Below are positions 23,009-35,252 of a DNA stretch of 64,000 bases, in pieces. How positions within the stretch are numbered: position 1 is the first letter of the stretch; each line of letters begins with the position of its first letter. The position numbers and the translations under genes are program-made. The notes beneath the pieces were generated by a model. It did not search any database. It saw only the letters and a list, made by a program, of their open reading frames with translations, and was not told the DNA's origin. Source of the stretch: Xiphydria camelus. Lineage: Eukaryota > Arthropoda > Insecta > Hymenoptera > Xiphydriidae. The stretch is from assembly GCA_963678675.1 (NCBI GenBank), contig OY783196.1, positions 29,056,827 through 29,120,826 on the forward strand. The letters are read 5' to 3'.

Positions 23009-24818
23009 ATGATAACTCCGTTCGAAGTGCTATGCGGATTGACCGCGATACTTTTCATTTTGTATTATTATCTCACGTCCACCTTTGACTATTGGAAAAT
23101 TCGAGGGATCCCGGGTCCCAAGCCGGTTCCAATTTTCGGAACTATCAGTAGCGTCATGAGGGCTGAAACGTCGATAGGAGTCTACGTGGCCACGATGTAC
23201 GAGAAATACAAAAACGAGCCGTTCGTTGGTATATTCACTAGACGAACACCGGTCTTAATAGTGAACGACTTGGATTTCATTAAGGATATCCTGATCAAAG
23301 ACTTTTCTGAATTCTCCTCTCGCGGTATAACCGTACACGAGAAGATCGACTGATTGGCGCAGCACCTTTTCAATCTCGAGACAGAGAAATGGCGACCATT
23401 GAGAACGAAACTTTCGCCGGTTTTCACGTCCGGCAAGCTGAAGCAGATGTTCTACCTACTGCTGGAGTGCGCCGAGGCCTTCGGAAAACACATAAGCGAA
23501 ATTGCCGAGAAGAACGAGCCTATCGACGTACGGGAATTGACCGCGAGATTTGCGACCGACGTTATTGGCAGTTGTGCCTTCGGTTTGAAGATGAACGCTA
23601 TCAGCGACGAGGAATGCGAATTCCGGAAAATGGGAAAGAAGCATATGGTCGTAGGTAGGTCGAAGTTCATCAAAAGACTCGTTAGAGATGGAATGCCTTG
23701 GCTGTATAAATTTCTGGCAATATACTGCCACATCGATATGGCAGAGAATGATGTTCAGAACTTCTTCATCGACTCTATAAAGCAAACCACGAAGCACAGG
23801 GAAAACAGTAAAATGTTGCGGCACGATTTTGTGGATCTGCTGATGGAATTGAAAAATGATTCTAGCAAGCTGGGAGATATTGGTAAGACCAGCTGTTTGT
23901 GTTGATGCAAGGACATACCGATGTTATCGCGCCGTTTCTTCCGATAGACGTAACTGAAACTTCATGATTTTCAGAGTTTACAGATGACCTTATGGCTGCC
24001 CAAGCCTTTGTATTTTTTGTGGCTGGGTTCGAAACCTCCTCGACCACGATGAGCAACGCCCTTTACGAGATGGCGCTAAATACTCGGGTTCAGGACAAGG
24101 TTCGTTTAGAAATAAAAGAGAAGATGGAGAAGGACGGAGGAAAGCTCACGTACGAATGAATCAAGAACATGAAGTACCTGGAAATGGTCGTTCAAGGTAA
24201 TTCGAGTGACGAGCCCGCACTCCTCGATAAGTAATAGTATAGTTGTCGTGGATGATACGTTCAAGGTCATTAAGTGAGATTTGTTATTCCCTCAGAAACA
24301 CTGAGAAAATATCCACCGGTACCATTTCTCGCGAGGCAATCAGCCAACGACTATACTTTTAAAGGGACCAAAGTTACAATACCAAAGGGTCAAAGCGTTT
24401 TGATTCCAGTTTATGGGATTCAGCGTGATCCTAATTTATTTCCTAAACCGGATTGTTTCGATCCGGAAAGATTCACTCCGGAGGCTATCGCTTCCAGACA
24501 TCCGATGTGCCATTTACCATTTGGGGATGGTCCGAGAAATTGCATCGGTACCTACTTCTTTTTCCGTCATATTTTCTTACTTTTAATCGATGATATTATA
24601 GTACCAAAATAAATTACAGATTAATATTGAATATTTATATTCGCCCTGTAGGTATGAGATTTGGGCTGTATCAGACGAAAGTTGGACTTCTCGAAATTTT
24701 ACAAAATCACAAGGTTGAAGTTTGCGAACAGACTCCAGTTCCATACTATGAGATCGATACCAGGGTTCTCTTGTTGCAGCCGTTAGGGGGGAAAATTTAT
24801 CTCAAGATAGCCAAGTGA
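23009..24818 (+). pseudogene. Cytochrome P450, CYP6 family (copy 4), two in-frame stops
   Basis: Four exons align with the intact copies: 23009-23882, 23975-24196, 24296-24547 and 24652-24818. All splice sites are present and no frameshift was found. Two codons are stops. TGA at 23351-23353 replaces the Arg codon (CGA) seen in copy 3 between the residues equivalent to KVE and LGQHLF. TGA at 24157-24159 in exon 2 replaces a Gly codon (GGA). The first ends the protein at 114 residues, before the haem-binding region. The C-helix, AGFETSS, ETLR and [10 protein letters not shown] still read correctly, so the loss is recent. Sequencing error or a strain-specific null allele are alternatives. Confidence 0.85.
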
Positions 24819-25050
24819 AAATGTAATTAATTTTCATATAAGGTGGATGAAAATTATAAATATTAATCATTCTCGTTTTATAATACTGATTACTTTATGG
24901 AAATTATATTGTGTCATGGCACCGAATACTAACTGTACAACAATCGAATCTCCCATGAATGTTGGTTCGATTGTGCCTCACTCCGCTACTTTGTGCCTAT
25001 AAATGCCAAGTGTCTCAGAACATATATGTACATCGAAGTGAGATGAATTA

Positions 25051-25164
25051 CCTGATCGTAGGGGCAGCTGTGCGGCAGTCGAATGTCCTTGAGGGCTGCA
25101 GCCGCGATTGGTGCATAGCCCTGAAGGACTTTCGACTGTCGCACAGTTGCTTCTACAACCAGAG
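25051..25164. other. Strong hairpin, possible small-RNA precursor
   Basis: The left arm (25064-25097) starts GCAGCTGTGCGGCAGTCGAA and the right arm (25117-25150) reads back as GCAACTGTGCGACAGTCGAA. Over 34 positions I count four mismatches. The loop is 19 bases. Weaker pairing extends a further 10 or so bases outwards. Stem length, bulge pattern and loop size would suit a microRNA-type precursor, but a short foldback repeat is equally possible. No second copy was noticed in the window. Confidence 0.45.
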
Positions 25165-27625
25165 ATAGTCAATTTATTCCGGAGCAACTCCGAGACAGCT
25201 GATATACCTACATATTTACATAGATAAGAGGTCTGTGTGCGGTGATGTCCGGTGTACATTGAGAAGCAACGACGCAGTCGTCGCGCATCGATCCACTCAA
25301 AGGTATTATATTATATATATATACGTACACATTTTTGCCGTTTATCACGACACGCGCGCGCCCACTAGCATTGCTTCACGTGGTCCGCTTCAAGAATAAA
25401 GGAGACGCGTAATGCCTTCCGACTGGATCTTCGACGAGGCAGCAGACTCGAAGGAGCCATCGTCGTAGTATACGAGATATACGTATAGCACACGGAGCAC
25501 ATGTCAGAGAGGGGATGTATTTTCGTTACTTGGCGAGGATCCAGGGGCTGCTGCAGCGAAGTCGGACTTTGGAACCAGGAGCGATCTCAGCCTTCCACGC
25601 GTATGCGAATGAGTCCGCGTAAATGTGACATATAGCGAGGAGTGTATTGTTTTTCGCGGCAGAGTTTTTCGAACCGTCCGCATATAGTCAACTCGGATTC
25701 CGATCATCGTCTCGTGTGTGTGAATACAGATGTACGTGGGCATCGCGAGAAACGGTCTTTCAATGGTATGAAAATGCGTTTAAGCGAGAAATCAGGGGAT
25801 GAAAGCAATTAATGTTCCTCCTGATCGTTGAGTAATCAATAGCAGATCGTGTTGTGGTAGGTACGGTCTCGTCGATGTAAATATCTCGTATGTGTGATGA
25901 ATATCTAGAGCTCTAATCTTCCAAAGAAGGTGCGGTATATCATGGGTGAGTTATATTCCAGGCAGGTGCGAGTATTTTTTGATAATATGAGCTCGTACGT
26001 GCCGTGTTGTTTGGATCCGGTTAAGACATAACACATTCGCCATACGATAATTATACTTTTACAAGGTGTATCATCGTACGTTGGCATGTATGTACCTACA
26101 ATATATAGATGTACAGATGACGCAATAGTCAATATTTACGCCCATTTATTATCATCTTCATTGTCACGAATTTTTGATAGAAGATATCCAATAGATAGGG
26201 AAAAAGTGGGACAGGTGCTGCAGTCTCTGTTTAACTTTGAATTCGATTATCACGAAACGCAGTGGAGATAATTATGTGAAAAATGCGTAGCAACTTTTTT
26301 ACAGCAAAAATATAGATAAACACTTTGTATCTAAACTTTTTTTCGATACCTGCAATCGATTTCGAGATAATCGATTTTGAACTTACTCTTCAACCGCGGC
26401 GTCTATCCCACGTTTACCCTACATGCATTGCCTCTTATAATTGTGAAAGCCGAATGTTTTTTTAACGAATTAATTGCTTTGAAAAAGTCGTACGATCTGA
26501 TGTTCTTGATTTCTCAACTGTGTAAGAAACTAAAACAAAAGCGTATTTATGCTATTTCAGAATAATTGGTCGGAAGTTTCGCAAAGTTTAATATCGCAAG
26601 CGCCAAAAAAAAAATTTGAATGCATGTGTGTTCGCGCGAATGTATTATTTATATAACGTTAACGCACGGATATAAATAACATTTCTGCCATCCCATATTT
26701 CACCTATATACGATATGGAGAGGTAAGTAAAATGCAAAGCGAGGGGAAGCAGAAACGTACTTTTGCGAGTTTTGAATTACTAATAATAGTCTGTTGAAAT
26801 TTTAAAAAAATTGGCAAGAAAAATAGTATGTTTATAAAATCATCCATGTGCGACTATATTTATCTTCAGGATGCTTTATAAATACATACGCAGAGGGCAA
26901 ATTGCCTTTAGTCCGGTTCGATCTGGTTTTTTATTTTATTTTATCGAATCAGTATTACATCGAGTTCATCGACGACTAAGTGGCTGTTCTTTGAGGATTA
27001 ACGGCGGCAAAATATGTAGTTTATATCAATTGTGCATATAAAAGTAGGAAGAATGCACGATTGCAAATCCAATATTATGGTGAATGATATAGGTAACATG
27101 AAAAGATGTTATGTTAACTGGTCTCTTGCGAAAGTTAATTATAATAAATATTTTTTAGCGCGAGATTCGTGCAGGGAACACGCAGTATAGTCGAATCAGG
27201 GAAAAGGGTTCGATGTATTTATCTGCTTCGTTTTAATCGTAGCTACGTTTAATCAGAAGCGATAAAATAATTATTGCTATAGCGTTACGTGGCATTTTTG
27301 ATAATTAGGACAGAGAAGAAAAAGCAAAAAAGAGAGAAATGCACGATAAAAAAATAAACGAAATAATTGTCGAAACACGCGATGGGAGTGACTTGAATAA
27401 AAATCGTTGATATTCACCACGTTAAGTGTCAACACTCTTCTCGTTGACAGGAGCACTGTTAAAAAAAAAGAAGAAACTTTCGTTTGTACCAGGAGGAAAA
27501 AGATGGCAGAGTGTCAAATCCGAGAGTTCGAGAGACTGGGTAAACTGGAAAATCCCGGTTATCCCGCCGTATTCTGTTTTATATAGGTACCATACATTCA
27601 TGAGTACGAAAATATGTACGAAATG

Positions 27626-27759
27626 ATACGCCTTATACTCCGCAGTAATTTTCTTTCGTGGTTGTCTGCCATAGGCTCAGCATTATAGATTACAGCTGTG
27701 CGCGCGCCTAATGGAAGGCAACCACGAAATCCGTTAATGCGTAGTATAAAGCGTGCGTT
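27626..27759. repeat. Short inverted-repeat element, copy B
   Basis: The arms run TTTCGTGGTTGTCTGCCATA and, on the right, CCTAATGGAAGGCAACCACG AAA. The outer part pairs ACGCCTTATACTCCGC with GCGTAGTATAAAGCGTG. The right half matches the element at 6649-6772. This copy preserves the palindrome better. It is non-coding. Confidence 0.65.
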
Positions 27760-30205
27760 ACATATTCATATCATTATATACATATCCATATATTGTCCGT
27801 TAGACACGAATTAATATCAGCTGCTTATTACGAAAAAATATTTTCCATCGATCGAAAAATAGAAATGGATATTTTGCATTCGTATACATCGTCGGATTAA
27901 AACTCGGTAAATACAAATTGGCAATTTGCCGAGGATTCGGTCCGATCGCTGCGCCCGAAAATATTCCTCTCACATTTCTTGACGGTTTCTGCGAATTTCG
28001 TAACTCGATTTTAATATGGCCGAATAAATTTAAATTATCATTTTTGATAAAGATTGAAAGTAAAATCTAAAAATTAAATAACACTCGATATTGTATTGTG
28101 CTATTTTTATACTGTGACTATAAATATCATAGTCGCAAAAGCAAATAATGAGGTTTATTTATAAACTCATGAAACGTAAGTGCGTCTCAAAATTTTACAT
28201 CGTGTGCGCCGATAAAGTGTGACGGATCGGTTAATGGTCCACAGCTCCATCAGTTAATTAATATAACTCCTATTTCTATTTTTGTAACGTTTCGCCGTGA
28301 ACTAGGTTCAAAAAAACTATACGAAGTATTTAGTTCAAGGAATTATTTCGCACGCGACATCCAACGAGAATAAACTAGTCGGTATCGCATTACGTGCAAT
28401 TACATGAAGTTATATTATAGAAAATGCTGTACAAAAATAGTTAAATAAAAATAAAAAAAATTCAGATTAAAGAAACATGTATCATTCGATAATAATTCTA
28501 CGGTAATCCTCGCCGAGAAAATAGTTTCTTTTGGTATAAGACTTTGTTCCGGCTTCTGAGTAGCCTCCCTCCGCCTTCGGAGAAACTGCCAATAGACTCT
28601 GAGGATATTTTCAGAAATGACATAAAGGTGTCACTTATTAGCCTCGAGAAACTGGCACGCGACGTCGTGACGTGAGAGCAAAATGGCTATAATATATGAA
28701 GATGGCCTAGCTACCCTGTCCAACCCTCGCCGACACTGCTAGTACAACTCCCTGGCGATTATCCCAATAATTAGCCGTTTTAATTATAGCGCGGAGGTCG
28801 CTACCCTCGATCCCACAATGGTTACGAGGCTGCAATTGGCAGTTGGTGCAGCAGAGCACGGCCGAGTAAAAAATCGCATTCCGAAAGGCGATTAATCTCC
28901 TCCTCTCGCTATTCGTCGCCTGGTATCGAATAAATCGAGACTTTTGTTCTCAGAAGAATAAAAAATAAGGAAAATGAATTGCAATTCGATTAAAAAAAAT
29001 GTTAACTGAATCTAGAATTTTTCTCTTACAAAAATTGAAAAAAAAATATGATATAAAATTGGGGATATTATTACGTATTCCAGACAAAGAAAATTGAACG
29101 TTCGAAAGTCCAGCATTGACTCACCACTTGGAAACGTTGCACCACTACGTAGTTAAAAGAGAATACGCGCGAAATCGCAAATGCAACGTTCCAACGAGTT
29201 CGCCACACAGCAGAGTTAAATATATCTGAACTAGATAAACTTAGAAGCCAAGCAGGGTGTCGGAGGATAAATGCAGAAAGGTAACAAAATTGGTCGCGGG
29301 TTTCGCGTGTCGTAGCTTCGCGCGACCTTACCGCTTTCAACTGTCCTAGACCCCGAAAGATGAATTTTTCAATGACCTAAGAATTTGTCGAGAATCGCCG
29401 CGAAACTCGTCGTGTCGAATTTCCGTTACGTTCAGGCGCGCGCGCGTGTGTATAATAATAGACGAAGGGAAAAAGCTGGTTCAAACGAAAGTGATTTATA
29501 CCGAAAATACTGCGGCTAAAGTTATAGTCGAAACGATCGGACATTGGACTTTCGCGACTTCCGCGTAAAACCGCTTCAGCTTTTGTCGTTTTCAACACAG
29601 TCTTCTTTGAACGGTCGGAGACTATTTCGGAACAACGTTGGCAGCCGGCTTGACGTTCTCGGAAAATCTAATGTCAACGACGCTGAAGACGTCGTGTACC
29701 GCGTTCTACACGCGCTTTTATTTCCTGTAAATAAGATCGTGGTACGGCGATCGCAAACGACTGGATCGATTTACTTTCGCGAGCATCTGTCATAAAACGA
29801 AGTGCTTAGCTACAAAGTTTAAATTTCTCAGATGGGAAATATTCTAAATTTAGAGGAAGTAAACTGCTGACCGATATTTAGGGAGTGGCTCATCGGTAAA
29901 CTCGACAGCTTAAGGGGTAATTCGAGTGTCAATATAGAATTCCATGGGAACTTCTGGGAAATCTCCTCGGCGCTTTCGAGTTTTCGCTGGATAATAAACG
30001 TTTTACGAATAAAAACAATCACAAAATTAGAAATTTATGTCAACGGACAATTCGTAAGGATAATGAATGCCGAAGGAAATTTTGCGAGAAGTTTACGCAG
30101 TACGCAAAAGAAACTTAATATTGATTACAAATAAAGTTCAAATCAATCTTGTCTCGATCAAGTCGTATTGTATTGATTCACATTCGAGAGTAGCTGTGAT
30201 GAATT

Positions 30206-30374
30206 CAGATAGCACAAGCATCAGAATGATGCCTCAAAAAGTCGTCTTTTTAAAGACGTCTTCGAGAGACTATTGGCGAAATGTCTCAAAGACGTCATTT
30301 CAGTGAACACAACATGATCTTTAAACGGGATAAGACGTCAGAAAGGTGACTTATAGATGTCTTTGTGCTATCTG
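30206..30374. repeat. Inverted-repeat element with GACGTC repeats
   Basis: The ends are CAGATAGCACAAGCATC and its near-perfect inverse (GATGTCTTTGTGCTATCTG). The 169-bp interior carries several AGACGTC/GACGTC palindromes, including AAAGACGTC twice and GATAAGACGTC. Clean terminal repeats, small size and no frame fit a MITE. A clear target duplication was not found (flanks GAATT and GGAAT). Confidence 0.65.
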
Positions 30375-31524
30375 GGAATCTTGATCAAACGCGATAAGTG
30401 TGAAATTTGTTCATCATGCAAATTCCTTCTATAATGGCTCTAAATATAGACGCAACATACGTCATTTTTTCTAATCTATCCTATACTTGTACTGCGTTTC
30501 CGATAGCATTCAAATATTCGAACATTTTTTAGCCCGGCCGGCAATCGTCTCGAGTCTTATTTTATCATTGGGTCGCTAGATGTAGTGATACGCTGGACGC
30601 TAATATAAAATTCCTCCGTCTCATTCTCCGATGATAAAATACTCCGAGAGTGTTTTCTGATATTATACCATCGAGGGTAAGAGAGAGTGTTCAGTTTTTC
30701 TCTCTCGCACACATCGTACCAAAACTCGCTCTGTCGCTCTCTAGAGGTAACTTTTACCACGGGAGCGATATTCTCGAACGAGTATGGTAAAAAATCTTTG
30801 TCGATCAATCAGCCGAAGAAGAGTGGCAAATACAACTCACATTTCAAATAAAAATATCAAGAGCGTAGTTGTGCTAACTCGGACATACAGCGATGTGTAT
30901 CATGCCTGACATAATCATAATAGCTAATCAGTAGCCCGCAGTATCGACTCAAATGGCATTTGTAATTCGCATTTTTTACCCGCGATGCCGCAAATATACA
31001 CGTACACAATTCCCCGAAGACGAGGTCACGCGCAATACGCTAAGTTCGAAGAAATGAGAAACCAAGGAGAGATCGATTCGTGGTTGGTTACGTGAATTCG
31101 TCACCCACGCGTTCCAGGATACCGCAGCGTTCATTCCGTTGCCGCTCTCGACGAACGTTATCGCATTTTTGACTAAGTTTAAATAAATAGATCTGGGAGA
31201 CGAGTGACGGACTGCCGCGTGTCGTCATATCGGAGAAAAAGTTTCAGAAGATTAATTTCGAGCTGGAAAATTGAATAGATGTTTACAAGGATAAGCGAAA
31301 CGTTTCATCGAGACTTGTGGAACGCACGGTTTAGTCTAGACCGTCGTGAGGGCCGCGAAACGTGGGAACATCATTGACATGAGAGTACATTCATTAAAAG
31401 CGTCGAAGATTCATTACGAGAAGTTTTATCGTCGATTGTGATTACCGTTCGTGCGCGGCAACGTGCGGTGCGCGCATTTGACGTTGCCGTTGGTTTTATT
31501 GAAAAAAAAAAACTTACCAGCAGC

Positions 31525-32905
31525 ATGGACAGCGCCAGTGACACGTTGAGCGGCATCATCGCCATGCCGGAACCGGGGAAATCTTCACTGAGCGCGAATC
31601 TGCAGTTCTGGATGACGCGACTTCCCACGGCACTCAAGAGCACACCCATAATACGACTGGCGATACCCGGTAGGTTTAAAGGGTTGCTTTTCAAAATGGC
31701 CACCGAAATTCGACGCCATCATGCCATCGATTTTTGCGCGCGAAAAATTTTAAATACGAGTTACGCGTCGTCGCGAGATGAGTTCTATTTTTCAATTACG
31801 ATTGAGAATTTTTAAAACGTACAGTAAAATTTGCCAAAAACGAACGTCTCGTTTCAATTATATTCGCGCTTAACTCGCAACTACGGGGTCAGTGATGCTT
31901 GGCATTTTGTAAGTTTTTCGTAAAAGTGAAAATGATTGCGATTGAAGGTAGTTACCACAGAAGACGCGAAATGCTTATATTCCGATACATTTAAATGCAG
32001 GCTCTCACGATACAATGACCTACACGATTCACCGTTATAACGACGTGGGGCCCGACGGACCGGCTATCGTCAAGTTCTTAGGTCGTTACTTCTCACTGAT
32101 ATCGAAACCGATTGTATACAACTGGTCCGTCACGCAGCACGACGAGATCAAGCAACAGCTGAACGGTGGAATACGATATTTAGACCTACGCCTGGCGACA
32201 AAACCTACGGACGACAATGTGTACTTCGTGCACGGCTTGTACGGATCCGAGGTCAGCCCACCCCTTGAGCAGGTGGCGGATTGGCTTTCCGCGCACCCGG
32301 GTGAAATTGTCATATTGGACTTTCAACACTTTTACTCTTTTCAAGATGCGCATCATCAGGTGTTTATAAAGAAAATTCAGAAGGTTTTTAAGGGAAAACT
32401 GTGCCCCGTGTTCCCCAAGTTCAACCATATCTCGCTTCAGTGGCTCGCGATGGAAAAGTATCAAGTGCTCGCGATTTACAGAAACGCGGCCGCTAGAAAT
32501 GAGGCGATTTTGTGGCCCGGTGAATTATGGCCCAATCCGTGGGCGGACACGGTGGATCCGGATTACTTGGTTAACTTTTTAAATAAGGAATTAATGGAGA
32601 GACAATTCGACAGGGGTTTCGTATCTCAATGTCTGCTTACTCCTGATACGCCCTACGTGTTAAAACATATTTGCGGAACTCTGCAGCGAGATTTGTCCAC
32701 TTTGTGCGAACGCTTTATTTTACCTTGGGTGAAAGAAAAGAAACCCGGCAGCGGCGGATTGAATATAGTTATATCGGACTTCGTCTCTCACGATAATTTT
32801 GCATTTTGCAAAACTATCGTGGAGCGTAACGCGGAATTATTGAAGGATGAAGAATTGCGGTTTTCGGCTAAGCAGATCGAGGTTCGATCGAAAGGTGCGA
32901 TATAG
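31525..32905 (+). CDS. PI-PLC X-domain-containing protein (PLCXD family)
   Basis: A phosphatidylinositol-specific phospholipase C X-domain protein that, by family, cleaves phosphoinositides without the Y, C2 or PH domains of large PLCs. Two exons (31525-31669 and 32001-32905) join in phase to give 349 residues, a typical PLCXD length. The join restores the conserved LAIPG|SHDT segment; its His is the first catalytic residue. The second active-site His lies in VHGLYG, after GGIRYLDLRL. The upstream residues NLQFWMTRLP match the family's usual start, and the ATG at 31525 is the first in frame. There is no signal peptide or membrane segment, so it is probably cytosolic. It is tail-to-tail with CCDC47, 752 bases away, with AATAAA shortly after the stop. 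Confidence 0.9.
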
Positions 32906-33657
32906 CTTTAATTAAAGCTTCTAAAACGAAGCAAATTGATAGGTTTTTAGGACGATGAAAGAAACGTATGAATAAATATGACATCTTTTACGAATCTCTT
33001 CGATTTTTGTTTTCAAAGCACCGTTTTTAAGACTTTTAAAACTTCGAGTGGGATGTTAAAAAATGACGAATACCTCTGTCGTATTAGCCAGGCTGTCTAT
33101 GGGGTAATTTTCAAGTACTTTCAATAGTTTTAAAGGGTCGCGTGATTATGAAGGATCGTACTCTTTGACTAGGTTAATTTGGGTTACACTAACTACGTCT
33201 TCATCATATATTAAATCTTGAGGATTGACCAATCGTAAACCACATTTAAAAAAGAGGGACCAATTAAAGGCTTAATCCTACCGAATTTAATACGCACTGG
33301 AGAAGTAGTTAATAATTCTGATCTATAATTTAATCTGTATTTATATAAATAGTCTATAGTACTTTCTTATAATATAAGTACTTTTTTATTTGCTCTTTCC
33401 CATTCTTCATCAAAACAATCAATTCGACATCGACACTGTCATTTTAACTCTAGTGTATTGACTCCTATTATTTACACATGACAACAAAAAATAACGCTAA
33501 CCATAGATTTAAAATTGAATAAATGCCTGCTCTCCTTCATTTTCCAGTGTTTTTCTCATCAACGAAATAAGTTACGTATATGCAACAGATACTGCATCAT
33601 GTATGGACCGACTTACCGCTCTCGGGAACTTGTGGTTTCTTGATCTCTATCGAGGGG
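32906..33657. other. Tail-to-tail intergenic spacer
   Basis: AT-rich sequence holding the 3' regions of two convergent genes. AATAAATATG near 32971 is a plausible polyadenylation signal for the PLCXD gene. Nothing else is seen. Confidence 0.6.
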
Positions 33658-35252
33658 TCACAAGGCTTTCACCTTAAGCTGTTTCATCCTGGGGGCGCGC
33701 TTTTTCGCTAGTCTACGCTGTTCCTTCTCCTCCCACTTTCTCTGTTTGTCGGGATCTTCTTCTTGGAGGATCCTCTCTTTCTCCACCCTTCTGCGTTCCT
33801 CTCGACGCTGTGCCGCCGCTTCCGCTCGCGCCGCGTGTGTGGTTTTCAGGAAGGCTTCCTCTACGCGCAAACGATTTTTTTCAGCCTTGCTTTTACCCTG
33901 AAATGCGTACGAAAGAACAGAATAATGGAGTAGAATTGACGAAAATTGCTCATGAGACGGTTAAGCGCAATGACGAAGCGTTACGAACCTCTTTGGAAAG
34001 TTTGTATCGACGTAATTTATCGAGTAAATAAAACGTCAGCTGAAGCAAAGGTCTCATTTGTTCCTGACTTTCACCACTTAACATACGACCCTTAATACTT
34101 ATATTCAGTCCTACCAAAAGTACTTTCTTGACTTCAGGCATTGTCAATTGAGTGGCATCTCTGAAACAGATAAAAATGAAGCATGACATAAGAGCAAAAT
34201 AATTCCGTTTTCTCAAATTACTGCAGATTCAATTAAACAGCATTTACTTACTCTTGTATTTTAGGGCCACTGAATTGGTCGCTAATATGAATGTAGTCTA
34301 TGAATTGCGTATATTTGGCGAACGCTTGGAGTATTCGCGTATCTAAAATGGCCGAGGCTGCCTCAGCAATTTCGGACATCACGTTAAAACCTGGCGGAAG
34401 ACCAAACTTCTCTCCGGGTCTCTTCTCGGGACAGTAAACGCTTATATCAGCCATGTCCCTGACCAAATGAACGGCCGTTCTTTTAGCGGCTACCGCCAGA
34501 ACGAAATTGTCAGTCTCGTCCTTCGAAAGTTCGATCCTCAGATGAGCTTGATCGTTTTGCGGGCGAACCAATTGCGCTAAAATAGCGACCAAGTCTTGTC
34601 TCTTGATCAGTCTCAGTTCTACTAACATGGAATCGCATCCAACTCTCCCAGAGCAGTACAGAGTGTACTGAGATTCGCTCTCTTTTACGAGGCCACTTTC
34701 GGACGCTTCGTCGCTCGCTTTTCCGGTATCACCGACGAGGGAGAAATTTTCGAGCAGGAGCTGCTTGTGGTCGCTCAACCAATTTTCGGCGATGCGACAA
34801 TTTTTGGAACGACCGGCGATGTAATTTACGAAGTACACCAGTAGTCCGGTGACCATGAGAATTTCCAAATAGAAACTATCCCATCTCGCGCGAAGATGGA
34901 GCGGCACTTTTGTGATGGTCAGCGTCGAGGGTTCGTCGAGTTTGGCGCTGGCGCCCCCTCCGGTGACATCCAATCCCTCGAATTCTTCTTCATCTTGAAA
35001 ATGGTCGAACTCGCTATCCCCATCTTCGATGAGGACGTCGTCTTCTTCAAAATCCTGACTCGAATCAGCCTTTTCAAAGCGTTCTGATAACTTTTCGGTA
35101 GAAGGAGCATTGGGTTTCTCCTCTTCAAAGTCTTCGAAATCTTCAAATTCCGCAAATTCGTTATCCTCAGGCAGTTCTTCTTGGAAATGCGCAGTGACCC
35201 AGAGATTAGTTCCTACTAGCGCTATGTGAAGTGCTACTAGCCACAATTTCAT
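33658..35252 (-). CDS. CCDC47: CCDC47 (calumin), ER membrane chaperone
   Basis: Component of the ER PAT complex, which with Asterix shields polar transmembrane segments during insertion of multipass proteins (known for the family). Exons on the minus strand are 35252-34252, 34160-33989 and 33897-33658, total 470 residues, close to the family length. The protein begins with a signal peptide ([20 protein letters not shown]), then a very acidic luminal region rich in EFEDFED-type repeats, one membrane helix at about residues 127-147 ([17 protein letters not shown]), a globular cytosolic domain, and a basic coiled-coil end whose last residues are MKQLKVKAL, like the vertebrate tail. The second donor is GAG|GTTCGT, non-consensus after GT, but the join gives [14 protein letters not shown] as in orthologues. 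Confidence 0.95.

Larger units (their letters stand above)
24819..31524. other. Gene-poor stretch between P450 block and PLCXD gene
   Basis: I see no supported protein gene in about 6.7 kb. The region contains a strong hairpin (25051-25164), a two-copy inverted-repeat element (27626-27759) and an inverted-repeat element (30206-30374). The remaining frames are short and unrecognised. The part just before 31525 must include the promoter or 5' leader of the PLCXD gene; AAACTTACCAG before the start codon could be a splice acceptor for an upstream non-coding exon. Confidence 0.5.

Noticed and set aside
14006..23436. Antisense frames of about 80 codons (MPDVKTGE...) opposite exon 1 of all four P450 copies
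   Set aside because: They recur only because the P450 coding strand is conserved around the C-helix; no independent start context or conservation beyond the sense protein.
29205..29275. Vague likeness to a 5S rRNA internal control region (GAAGCCAAGCAGGGTGTCGG)
   Set aside because: Only about 20 bases resemble 5S rRNA and the rest does not; insufficient for a 5S-derived SINE call.
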